Source: Telmatactis stephensoni
Taxonomy: Eukaryota > Cnidaria > Anthozoa > Actiniaria > Isophelliidae
Reading direction: 5' to 3'
DNA length: 64,000 nt
Assembly (NCBI GenBank): GCA_029948255.1
Contig: JALIZF010001753.1
Coordinates: 372,001-436,000, forward strand
The notes under the pieces were generated by a model. It saw only the letters and a program-made list of their open reading frames with translations. It did not search any database and was not told where the DNA came from. The translations under genes were made by a program, and so were the position numbers. Numbering within the stretch: the first letter of the stretch is position 1; the number at the start of each line of letters is the position of its first letter. Below are positions 11,330 through 23,100 of this stretch, piece after piece.

Positions 11330-11475
11330 GGCATGAAACTCCTAATTCTGGGTATGTCGACCCATCATTTTTGGCACCACACCCCTGGATATCATCGTGC
11401 CAGCCTAATAGAGATGCCATACCCAAAATAATCAATGCCAAGATTTAGAGGTGCCATACCATAGAAGATTGTTGT
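11330..11475. repeat. Interspersed repeat with CTAATTCTGGG...GCCAAGAT.TAG
   Basis: Shares its order of motifs (CAACCTTTT.ATGGCA, CCTAATTCTGGGTATG, AATGCCAAGATTTAG, GGTGCCATACCA) with 26926-27275, where the same repeat is interrupted by another element. Confidence 0.6.
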
Positions 11476-12060
11476 GTTAATCAGGTTTTAATCAATGCAA
11501 AAATGATATCAAAATAGTATCTTTTTCTGGATGAGGGTAGTCCTGATAACTAATAATTAGTTGTTGTATAGGGAGGCTCTGCCCAAAACGTCAGAAGTAT
11601 ATGAAAGGTATCACCCAATTCATGAATCTTGTCACTACTATGACCTCCAGCTCAGTTTGTCACTGCCTTTTATTTAGTCTTCCTGTGCCAGCACAGGAAG
11701 CCCAAAAATGAAAGCAAAGCAGTGATGGAGAGCTGTGTGCCGTGAATAAAAGGATTTATGTTAGGATAGTATATTGCACAACTTTCAAAGAGATTATTTA
11801 GGTTCACAGATATTTTCAACGCCAATAGATCTATACAATTAACAATTCAAGATGTTGATTAATAAATTAAAGGAATATTTTTCAGACAACTCGACTCATG
11901 TTTTTAGATTTTTATTTCTTTTCTTTTTCTCCCTTTCTTTTCTCACTATCTCATAAAAAGTGAATGAAAAAACCGCAGTTTCTGTATAACGTACTTTATA
12001 TAAAATAACTATGATAAAGCGCGCGCTCTCATGGTCAAAGGACGCGTATACTGCCAACTC

Positions 12061-12195
12061 TAGAGCAGATTTCGTATGAGTGTGAAACGTGCCGTGCCGT
12101 GGCCGTGTCTGTGCCGCGTGTTGTCCATAAAAACATTCGAAATTCCTGCCGTAACCGTGCGGTGCCGTTTTCACAGTCATACGAAATCTACTCTA
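12061..12195. mobile_element. 135-bp MITE, TCGTATGA family (best copy)
   Basis: 27-bp terminal inverted repeats with two mismatches; the left begins TAGAGCAGATTTCGTATGAG and the right is its complement, ending at 12195. The interior is GC-rich with CCGTGCCGTGGCCGTG and CAT..GAAATTCCTGCCGTAAC. Other copies: 28201-28346 and 2202-2301. Confidence 0.85.
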
Positions 12196-12288
12196 AATCT
12201 GCGCACAGCACGGGCCAAACAAATCGTCCCAAAATATGTTTTGCCAAATAATTTGTATTTTATAAAAGAAATATAAGACTTTCCCGCT

Positions 12289-12335
12289 GTGCTGTGTGCA
12301 GATTTAGAGCACTTAGGGAAATCTGCACACAGCAC
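12289..12335. repeat. Perfect 17-bp inverted repeat (hairpin)
   Basis: GTGCTGTGTGCAGATTT at 12289-12305 is exactly complementary to AAATCTGCACACAGCAC at 12319-12335, with a 13-nt loop. A third partial copy (AAATCTGCGCACAGCAC) is at 12195-12211. Confidence 0.85.
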
Positions 12336-12575
12336 GCGCGCGCGTTTTCTATTTCTTCAGTGGAAAAGGCACGGTTAGGAGCCCGGCGCGAGAATACCAT
12401 CACGTTACTGACACGGTCAAAGCACGACACGACACGGATCATTCACGCGTTGTGTTATGAACTAAAAATACTTCTTTTTGGCCTGAAAGAGTCTTAGAGT
12501 TTTAGTGGTTCGCCAGACATCTCTTCCGGTCGACTACCTTGAATTGCTTTGCCCATCCTTTCTCCCTCCTCTGCC

Positions 12576-12585
12576 CTATATAAAG
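12576..12585 (+). promoter_or_regulatory. TATA-box-like site
   Basis: CTATATAAAGG in a locally GC- and CpG-richer stretch (12335-12620), 1.4 kb upstream of the candidate ROBO first coding exon. It could be a core promoter, but no transcript evidence is visible. Confidence 0.35.
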
Positions 12586-12691
12586 GCGTGTCCATCAGAG
12601 CTCGAGCGCGCACGCTTTTTTCAATTTTTGTATGGCGGGAATCGAACTTCATGAATATTTACTTTGCAATTTAGCAAGTATAACAGCAACT

Positions 12692-12873
12692 AGAACAGGT
12701 TTTTTTTCTTGTGCTCCGTTCATTAATACAGCACTTAGGAAGTACCGCGAGAGCACTCAAGAAATGTGGAGAGCACTCGCCTACAACTCGTGCTGTCTTT
12801 ACACTTATTTCGTGCTATCGTCACTTCCTAAGTGCTGTATTACTGAACGGAGCAAGGAAATAACTGTTCTGTT
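12692..12873. mobile_element. Hairpin element, 31-bp arms with one mismatch
   Basis: Arms 12713-12743 and 12823-12853 (GCTCCGTTCATTAATACAGC...) pair with one mismatch, and weaker pairing extends the arms to about 12692 and 12873. The loop itself contains smaller inverted repeats (GAGAGCACTCGCC...CTCGTGCTGTC). It behaves like a MITE. Confidence 0.75.
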
Positions 12874-13242
12874 TGTTAAATAATGATAGATTTCACTTTT
12901 TTTCCATCTGTTGAAAGACATTGTCTCCTAATAACAAATATTAATTTGCGGGCGTCACCATGGGTCAATTTTCCGCGCTACCAACTGACCTGCGGAAACT
13001 TTGAATTGAAACTATCCCTTGTAAACACGAAAATTGAACTGTTATATAGACCCACCAGTTGTGGAGTAAAATGGACCGATGACGTGAAGGGGTCAAACTG
13101 GAACTCCTTCGATCTTTATCACGATCATTTTTCAAACAAAGACTAGTGGAACAGGGCGGAAATCACTCAAATTGCTATTTCCCCGACTACTAATAGACTC
13201 TGCGTAGGTTTTTTCAGTATTGTCGCTGGCGTAGGATCAGCG

Positions 13243-13570
13243 TAGAAATATAATTTGCTATGGTAATGGTAACTATCCGTGAATAATTTATCGGTTGCAC
13301 TGGAACAGACGCTATACTTCAGTCATGACGTTTTGGTTGTCGGCTATTTTCAGGTCACCTTGGTACCAATTAATATTTTTGGTTCTTTTCAGACACAAAA
13401 CACATTTTTTTAGTAGAAATATTATTTGCCGTGGTAAATACCCATGGCAAATTTATCGGCTGCAGTGGAACAGACTATTCTTGACTTTTTGGATGCGGCT
13501 ATTTCAGGTCACCTTGAAACTGCATGCAATATTTTTGGTACTTTTCAGACACAAAAACACATCTTTTAGT
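13243..13570. repeat. Tandem duplication, two units of about 160-170 bp
   Basis: Unit 1 (13243-13413) and unit 2 (13414-13570) share AATTTATCGG, CACTGGAACAGAC/CAGTGGAACAGAC, TTTCAGGTCACCTTG, ATATTTTTGGT and TTTTCAGACACAAAA.CACAT in the same order. Confidence 0.8.
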
Positions 13571-13993
13571 TAGCGTAAGAGGCTGTCTCTTGAAAGGCTT
13601 TTGCGGTGGCGAATTCCAAAAATACCATTTAAAAAAAAAGCGCAAGTGTCAATTGTTAAGTAGTGCCACTTTAATCCGCCAAACCGCAGACTAACCGTGC
13701 CGCATGGTGTCTCACACCCACGAGATGTTTTAGATGATCTCGAGTTTGTTCAGTTAAAATGGTTAAAATGGGTAGACTTGATAACGAATGATTACCTAAT
13801 GAGTCTTATACTTCTCGAGAAAAACTCTTGACCGATTGATTGTGAAGTCTTTTCCGGCAGGGAAAAACCGCTTTGCGGCAACCACTACCTTTTCTGCTTA
13901 CACAATGGGGTTCTTTCAGCCTTTCATCGCATTTTCCTCTTCTTGAAAGAAGTATTGTGCTTACAATCAATTAAAAATAATTCCCGGTAAATC

Positions 13994-14177
13994 ATGTCTG
14001 CTGCTCAACCAATCAGTTTTTACGTGTCAAACAAAGTTGAAAGACGATTAAGATTCTCATTTCCACTTGTTATCCCTTATTTACTGATAATGTCATTTCT
14101 TCTCAAAGCTGCATGTCTTTTGGAGATGGAATTAGGAGCTAACCGCCACGCCCTAGAGAAAATACTCCCAGATGTTG
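13994..14177 (+). CDS. ROBO: Candidate ROBO first coding exon (signal sequence)
   Basis: ORF from ATG 13994 whose residues about 19-43 are hydrophobic (FPLVIPYLLIMSFLLKAACLL), then GTAAAA at 14178. It ends in phase 1 (G), exactly what Ig1 exon 21377 needs (G+AT = Asp, DIIPK...). Doubts: long n-region, weak donor, 7.2-kb intron. A cleaner donor (AAG|GTGAGT, 14948) nearby could belong to a non-coding first exon instead. Confidence 0.35.
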
Positions 14178-17100
14178 GTAAAATCTTGATAAACACATGT
14201 GAAAAGCAAAAGCAACTTTCATTCTGACATTAAATTCTTCTTTTTCGCACTTCAGTTTTGGTAAAATCGAATCTTGCCTTTTGTATGAAGAAATTGCTTT
14301 CGCTGCTTGTCAAAGCTCATCAATATTAATACAGTTTTCTTTGTGTTTGTCTAAATCTGTCTAAAAGCGAGGAAACATTACTGTTTAGGTACACAGTAGC
14401 TTTCAGTGTATGGAATTGGAACAATTGCTCCAGATGTTTTTAAAGCGTTTTATGCTGGCTCTCAATGGAATCGTCATTACTTCCGCCGGAAGTGGCAATG
14501 AGCCCCACCAGAGAAAGGCGCTGGAGGAATGTAGTGCAAAAATATATATCAAAATTCTTTTCTAAAATTCTTCTACGAAATCTTTTTAGCATCGTTAAAA
14601 GGGTTTAAGTCATTAAGAGATTTCATAAATAAAGTAGAGGGCAAATATTCATTCATTGTTCTTTTTCCGGACATGACGACATTGTGACCCCCTCGCGAAA
14701 GATGCATTGTTTAGCATTGTTGAGTTGTGAGTGACAGCTGTCAACTTTACCGCAATCATTGAAAGCTTATTCTCCATATCGGAGTTCAACGTAAATCATC
14801 AATCACAGAAAGTCCAACTTTGGCTCCTATTCAAGACCATTTTTATGAATTTTAACCGATCAAACTGAATGAAAGACTTCCACAAGTGTGTAGAAGAGAT
14901 TTTGGAGGGTTAATTTGGCAATTGTTGTTCAGGGCAAAGTTTTGAGAAGGTGAGTTCAAATGTGCTGTGTGTAGAGTTGTAGAAGCTTCCGTTGCATATA
15001 TCCCTTGTTTATCATCCTTACTTTGGTGTATCTTGGAGCCCAGACGCAGTCAAAATACAAAACGAAGGCCATGTTAATGAAATTGCTGCTTGTATTGTCG
15101 GGTTTATTACTCCGTTAGAACCGCCGATTTGCGGTAAGATGCGAGCGAACTCAGCTAATCGAGTGTACTTTATCTCCAAGTTGACGCCGAATTTGCTTGT
15201 TTCTCGTTATATTTACTAACTCGTGAAAAACTCACTTTATTTATAGACTTCTGTGGGTACTTAGGCCATATTTTTTCCAGTTTTTTCATTATTAAATCTA
15301 AGCCGCTGAGAGCGAAAAGTAATTCACTAATTTCCAACAGCTTTTGAATTGAGGACGAATTTAATAAGCCTTGTGTCTTTAGCGAAAAAAGTCACTTCGC
15401 TATTTCAATTGTAATAGTAATAACTCTTCTCTTTGTGTCTATTAAATCCGCTACGCTGAAGAGAGACGTTTAGCTAATTCACCTAAAAGCTTTATGTTGA
15501 AAAAAATTTTCGTTGAGTCCCATAAAACCACAAAGGATAAGATTAGTTCGGATTGTCAAAGAAAACACACACCAACGAAAAACCGCCATAAGGATAATTA
15601 TTTGCGATCAAATGACATGGTATTATATTTCTGATTTTTGAATCTTGATTTTTACCGTTGCATCTCATTTTTCGTTTATTTTGATTGTGCTTTCGCACAT
15701 TGAAATTAGATTATATTCAGCGGCGTTGCTAGCGCGGCGAGATGTAAGGTTTGGAGCTTGTCTTATATCGAGTTTTGACAAGTTGTGGCATGGATTTGAT
15801 CGCTTATCTTTTGCTATTATTCTCGGGCAATAACCGCGATGAACTCTAGCAAATCTGCCGTCCTTAGTAATATTCGTTATTTGAAACTTGGGCTTGTTCT
15901 TTTGTGTGACACATGCTTAATGACTAAAGTCATTTGCAGATGTTTCAGAACGCATCAAAATCTGCGCGCCCCTCTACATTCCATTAGAACCCTTGTCATT
16001 CTGTTTTGTTGATAAACATTTTGTATTTTGAGAAATATCTATAGGTTTATTACAGTAATGGAAACGATATTGTAATTTAAAGGTATTGGTACATGTAGAT
16101 TTCAGCCTTGCATGCCGTGCTTTCCAATATTTTCATCGAGGAATAATTTTAGCTGGGCTGTCAAACTGTGAATACAAGTTATAAAGGACTACGTTGGTTT
16201 ACCGAATTCCGTGACTTTTAAAAGGATTATCATCTCCTATATTGCTCTTCTCTCTGTGTGATGGCAATACATAAATATGAAAAGCACGTGATAATATTGA
16301 GGATTATCAGAAGTTATTGATTTTATTTCTCATGATATTTTTTTAAAGTCTGTACGCTCCAGTCATCTGTATTGGTATAGATGCATAGAGTGTGTCACTC
16401 TATTCCTTCTTTGGAGTATTCCAGAATAAGCCATAGCTTTAGCCTAAGGGTGTATTTTGAAATACTCTTCAGCTAAAGATAGCATCTTGGAAATGATCAT
16501 ATATGCAGTGAAAATGTTGTTTGATTGTCTGATCAATTCATGAAAATGAGGTAAATTGAAGAATTACACCATACCTCCAACTGTGCCATACTGTTGTTTA
16601 ATCTTAACATCTCACACTACTTTTTAAAGCTCCTATTTATTGGCAATCAATTGATCAATTAATCAATTCTCTCCCATCACAAAGTCAACAGAGTTCTTAG
16701 TAAATGGACAAAGGTGACCACAGATATACAGAGATTACCGAATATTTTCAGACACTGCGGAACCATATTACCACAAATATTCTCATCCTACAACTCTGTC
16801 GTTTTGATTATTCCTTCAGACTAATAAATCTTAACCAATACAAGCAGCTTGGAATATCCAGACTTGGTCATATGAGTACTTGTCAAAGAAGCCTGGCATA
16901 GGTGCTTGAGAATTCAAACACTGTGGCATACATTCTTTAACCAATTTTGAAAATTCAAACCACTCTTTTATTGAGAATATGGTGTACAGCAAGCACTGAT
17001 TTCCATGTAAGCCAAAACTTTCTGTTCAACTGGCATATTGAAAATGTTGACTTCTTAATATTAATGAAATGTGACTTGTGTTTTGTTGTGTTTTCTAAGT

Positions 17101-20100
17101 GAAAAGATTACTATGATCTGGTTGTTCTAGAATTAAGATTACATCTGTTACAAATTGGATCATTAGAATCCTTGTAATAATGTTATTTAATTATTTATTG
17201 ACTCATATTCACTTTGAAATTAATGGGAAAAGTGTTTTAGAGATCTGACTATCATGCAAGCACTTGTGAGAGATACAAATAATTAAAACTATACTTCAAT
17301 ATATATATATGAAAGCAATAATCAATGCAGATTTGTACAAAACATTTTAGCTCTCAATTTCTGTTCTTATATTTCACTTGTGTGTTTTTCTGTTATCACA
17401 AAATCTTTGTTGAAATGTAATCTGGTAATTTTTTATGCAAAATTGTACATAACTTATAAGGACAAAAAATTTTGAATTCTTTACGTTGTTGAATAAGTGC
17501 TTGTTAAGTTTTAAGCACCACTTTGCTAATATGTACATGTATGTTCATTATCTTCTAGGTTTTTTTGCAACAGAACTTGTAAACCTCTACTTTGTCTTGT
17601 CCTCAGGGCAGTTATTTACTGATGTTTCAATTGTATAATTATATCCTAGAAATTGTATTAAGCAAGTTGAAAAGGGGGGTCCTAGGGGTTTGCGGGATTG
17701 CGGGATTTACCATTTCTTTATGCAGTATTGCGGTATTTTACAAAAAAAATTGCAGTATTGTGGGATTCTCCAACCCTGCGGTATGCGGTATTTTCTTTTT
17801 TGAGCTGCGGTATTACGGGAAAAACGATTTGAAATTGCGGTAATGCGGTATTTTTGAGGCCTGCGAGATGCGGGATTTTGCTTCTGGCGCTCAATAGAAA
17901 ATTTCATGTTTCTGTGATTCATGTTTCTGCGCGTGAGGTCCCGTGGGAGTGGTATTTCGAATTTTTCGTGTGGTGATCCGTATTTTCGAAATTTTCATGC
18001 GGGATTGCGGGATTGACCATTTTTTCATGCGGGATTGCGGTATTTTCGAATTTTTCATGCGGTATTCGTAACCCCCCTAGGCCCCCCTCTGAAAAGGTAC
18101 CCAAGCTTCAAATAGCATTTCATCAATAAATGCCAATAAAATAATGACACACATGATTTTATCTTCCATCAACAATGATTGTTCAAAATAATACTGTTGA
18201 CATCTTTGTGTTTTTACCATATTAATTCATAAAGTTATTATCAAATTCTGTATTGGGCTCTCATAGACATTTTTATCAACACGTCGTTTATTTTGGTATT
18301 TTTGTATTTCTTTATGCCACTAAGTATAATAATTATATTTATTCATTTTGTTGTTCCAGAAGATACTATTACCCTCTAAAGAGGGAATTTGTAAAAGGAC
18401 CCTACTTCCCCCAGGAACTCCCTATCTTCCATTGCAAACTTTTGTTCTTTCTCTGAACCCTCCCCTCCCCTCCCTTCTACTCCAGAATGTCCAGTTCCCT
18501 TGGTGATAGGTTATGGATATTTTGTTGGACTAGTATATACAACATAGAATGGGTGTATAAACATGTGGCTTACAGTATATATCTAAAATATTTCTAATTA
18601 AAATCACTCACCGAATATGTAGTCTCCTATAGTGATAACAATACTATGTCACCTTATCACAAACTCATTTCCCATCACTTGATTGATCAGGATATTTTCA
18701 TTGAAATTAAACACTTGCGGCAATCATTTAAATATATACTAGACATATATGCTATTGTATTTGTTTAAATGCCCCAGATGATTGTTCAGGATATTTTTGT
18801 TGATGTTAAACCCTTACGGCAATGATTTAAATATATACTTAGGTAGGTAATGTATTTGTTTAAATGCTCTAGTGACCCCCTGAAATAGCAATTTCCTTTT
18901 CTTTGAAATACAGTATCTCAACATCTTGTTTATTGTTAGTAGTTTACTTTATTTTAATATCTGTAGGCTGGTTTCCTTCGTAAAATTTGATGTCATCATT
19001 ATCATATCATTAATCCAATGTTGTTTACATAGGATTGATGATAATGATATTGATGACATTTTGATGAATTGGACACACTCACACATTGCAAATCATGATG
19101 AGTCTCTAGTAAGAGAATTGAGAAATTGTATGATTATTTTATTGCCCCCTTACTTTGACTCTGACCACATTATAAAATGCTGTGTTTAGAATTTACATCA
19201 CTTTCCTAAAAAATTACCCTAGCCACTCAATGAAGATAACAAACGTTTGGAAAGTGAAAAAGAAGATTCACGGTTATAAAAACCTTTTACTTTACATGTC
19301 ACAACTATGAAACACAAAGCAGGTACAACAGTTAAATCATAAAGCCAAAAAATGACATTAAATGTGATGGTCTGTGGATGATTTTGAAAATGTTTATGAT
19401 GACATCAGTGTTTATCTTCAATGCTTCAATTGTATGTAAGGCAGGTGATAGAATGCTTTTACTGTTTCAGCCAATTCCTTATGTGTAACTAAAATGTTCA
19501 TGATTGTATTTCTTAGGGTCATTCTCAGAATTGTGCCACACTATTTTAATATTTCAAGTCAAAAAAATATTGCTATTTGCTTAAATACAACCAATAATAT
19601 TTAAGAGCTGAAAGAGAAAATTATTATTGAATATTCCAACTTCCTTCCAATATTACAATAATGTATTTATTAATGGTATGAATTCAATTTATCATCTATA
19701 TTATTTAGATATTTTGTCTTTTTTATGAATTAATGTTCATTTCTCTTTGTGTTTTATTTTACTTATCTACATATTGTGAAAAAAATTTATGGTTATTTAA
19801 TGAAAAATTCATTTTCCCCCCAGGCCATATTGTATAATCATGATAATTACAATTCTCCTTCCTTAAAAATATTGCTATGCATATATTTCAAGCTTTTTAA
19901 AAGCCATTTTGTTTTGTGTGCTATTGTACATGACTGTTAGGCCTTCAGTAGAACTACTTTTAATTAATTAATATACCGTTCTCTTACAGATTTAATAATC
20001 TTACACATTGTTCAGTTGACTCTAATTTTTCGAAAGTCTCAAAGACTCAAATTGAAATCCATGTATTTTTATTATACTCTCAATAATTGGAATACAACTA

Positions 20101-23100
20101 GAGCTCAGATCTTTTTAGAGTTATCTCTAAAAGTTCAAGGTTTAGGTCCCAGACAACTTGATTATTGTTTTGGCACAGTCCCAGTTGTAACACGTACAAT
20201 GTATTAGTGTGAACAATAATGTCACCTATCTCATTACATGAGTATTGTTTGAAAGAACAGTATAACACATTACAGACATTATCAACCATCTGTAGGTGTT
20301 TTTAATGGATTCTCATCATGTTTATTCATTTCTTGTTTAATCTCTAAAACATCAAAGATTTTTTAGATGAAACTTGTCATGTACGACTTTTATTATTGCT
20401 ATCTGAAATATGGCATGTAGCTTATTTATTTCTTGATTCTGTTATTTTTAGGATATAATAGATTAAGCCTGAAATATGATCTGTAATAGACAATACCCAT
20501 TACAATATTTTAAATTTTTCCTTTTAGGAATTAGTCCTACTGACTATTAGGAGGGTTCCAAATTATCATCATTTTACTGAAATGTAATCCACATTCAAAC
20601 TAAGCTATCAATGACACGAGTGTGTATTTAGCAATATCATCATTCAACCGCTCTGCGATACACCTATTGGTGATTCAATTTAGCTCTTTTATCAGAGCTG
20701 CTCCTTCATTAACCAAGATAAGAACTTTAATACTTGAATTATTAACATATTTGTCTTCTATCTTCAAGGTTAGATTCTCCAAAGATGACTTCATGAATCT
20801 TGTCCTTTTAATCCATCACATAATACGAGAGAAGAATGTTGTGCAGGGAGAGGATAGTAGACTTGTTAGTTTTGGTGGCCATTGTTTATGTTCAAAAGTC
20901 ATCGACCGCAGGTACAAATATACATGAACAGAAAACCTTAAAGTTGTTGTATAGTGTAATGTAATTAATTAACAAAGCTACAACCACTACTTTTTGTCCT
21001 GTGTTGCTAAAATCTGTGTTTGTACTCAGTTATTTTAGTAAGTAAAGATTTATATTGTACTTGAGATCTATTTTGTTAGAGATCAAATGTTTTACTATTG
21101 CCATACAATCTTGTCTTTTAAATTTGTAATGTTTTAAAAACTGATATGTCACTTATCTTTTCAATTTTGTGTAAAAATGAATAAGAAGTTCCTTCATTCA
21201 TAGTAAACTAAATAACCAAATATATTTACATTACACATTTTTCTTTAATATTATATAATCCATATAGAATCCTATCTATAAGAACTCACAGCCCTAGAGC
21301 CAAAAAGCATATTGTACATGTATTTTATGTCTTACCAACTTTTTGACACTTGTCTGACCTAATTCCTATCTTACAGATATCATTCCTAAGATTATACAAC
21401 ATCCACAAGATGCCATAGTAGCAAAGAATTCAAATGCTGAGCTTCAATGCCAGGCTATTGGAAAACCTAAACCCATGATACATTGGCTTCGTAATGGAAA
21501 GAAGGTACCAACTGATGCCGATGACCCAGAGAAAAGAAGGTACATTATGCCATCTGGAAATCTAACTTTCATCAGAGTGATACAGAAGAAACGGAAGACA
21601 GATAGTGGAAAGTATCAATGTGTTGCAACAAATAGAGCAGGGAAAGCGACAAGCAATGCTGCTATACTAATTGTTGGAGGTAAGCTGCTTTAGTCTGATT
21701 ATTTGTCATGAATTATTATTATTAAATGTCATTGAAAACTGTCCCACACAATTTTTGGAATTTCATTCAAAGACATTTAATGATATAGGGAAGCAAAGGT
21801 GGCAGAGTGAGTGAGAGGGCTGCTCTGTTAGCTCTGTAGTCCTGGGTTCAATTCCTGGACGTGGCATTGGTCATGGGAATGCTGGTCATTTCAATCCAAA
21901 GTCATTTCGGTCCAGGTCAATTCGATCCATATGGCAGGTCAATTCGATCCACATTTATATATTGAACACAATAATCATAATTTATATTTAAGTGCAAGAA
22001 AGAGAATTTGACATTGAAACAAACATCGGAAAAGTTCATTATTAAATTATTAAATTATTATTATTAAATGTCATTGAAAACTGTCCCACACAATTTTTGG
22101 ACTTTGATTCATTTAATAACATAGGGAAGCAAAGGTGGCAGAGTGGTGAGAGCGCTGCTCTCTTATCTTTGTAGTCCTGAATTCAATTCCTGGATGTGGC
22201 ATTGGTCATGGGAATGCTGGTCATTTCGATCCAAAGTCATTTCAATCCAGGTCAATTTGATCCACCATCGGTCAATTCGATCTATATGGCAGGTCAATTC
22301 GATCCACATTTATATTGAACACAATCATCATATATTTAAGTGCAAGAAAGAGAATTTCACATTGAAACAAACATCGGAAAAGTTCATGAGAGTTTGTAGG
22401 AGTGAATTTCCTCACCCTTTTGTAGTACACGAAGAGCCATTGATCATGAATCGAACTGTTTACAAAGTCAGATTTTCCTCTTATTGTAAAGTTCTCCTAT
22501 ATTAATCACGTTTTATCACAGTAACTTAGTGTGTTTGAAGTTTCTGTATCCCTGATTCTTTCACCTTGAAGTTACTCATACATTTGTAATGTCTGTAATG
22601 ACAACACTTGTAACCACTTCGTCAAGACTAAAATTCACTCCTAGAAACTTCTTAAATAAGTGGTTATCTAAGCTAAAACACTTACACTTACTTACAAATA
22701 CTTGATTACATGTGGATCAAATCGACCGATGGTGGATCGAAATGACTTTGGACCGAAATGACCGGATACCAGTCATGGCATCATATATAACTTGAGTTTG
22801 TTACTTTATTGGTTCAAGAGTTTTTTCTGAGTCCTCCAATTTTCCTTCCTCAGTTGAATTGAACTAGTTAAGCTGAGAGTTGAATGCATAGAACATTAGA
22901 ATGTAGTGGTAGTGTGTTCATATGAGCACAGTGGAGTGCCTGTAAACTAGCTACTAGAACTAAGAAACTAGCAAAGTGCTCTTCGTTTATCGAAGTAAAA
23001 ACTTTTACTTCAATAAACATTTATTCACCTGGGTTCAGACCTTTCTTTACAAAGTGCTCTTCCACTATAAATAAACCATTATTTTATTTTATTTTATTCT

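Larger units (their letters stand above)
10795..13993. other. SIDT-ROBO intergenic region
   Basis: 3.2 kb without a supported gene. It contains a diverged repeat at 11330-11475 (related to 26926-27275), the MITE at 12061-12195, two hairpin elements, a TATA-like site at 12576 and a tandem duplication at 13243-13570. SIDT 3' processing signals are probably ATTAAA sites near 10906 or 11071. Confidence 0.6.
14178..21376 (+). other. Candidate ROBO intron 1, no gene recognised
   Basis: 7.2 kb of AT-rich DNA. It holds the 17671-18090 element and the 18681-18868 duplication. Short open frames (for example 20622-20924, 100 residues) match nothing I know and lack splice-compatible context. Confidence 0.5.

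Noticed and set aside
12632..12883. 83-residue ORF just after a TATA-like box
   Set aside because: It runs through both arms of the hairpin element and matches no family; likely chance.
20622..20927. 101-residue ORF before ROBO Ig1
   Set aside because: No recognisable domain, no signal sequence and no phase-compatible donor; nothing supports coding.
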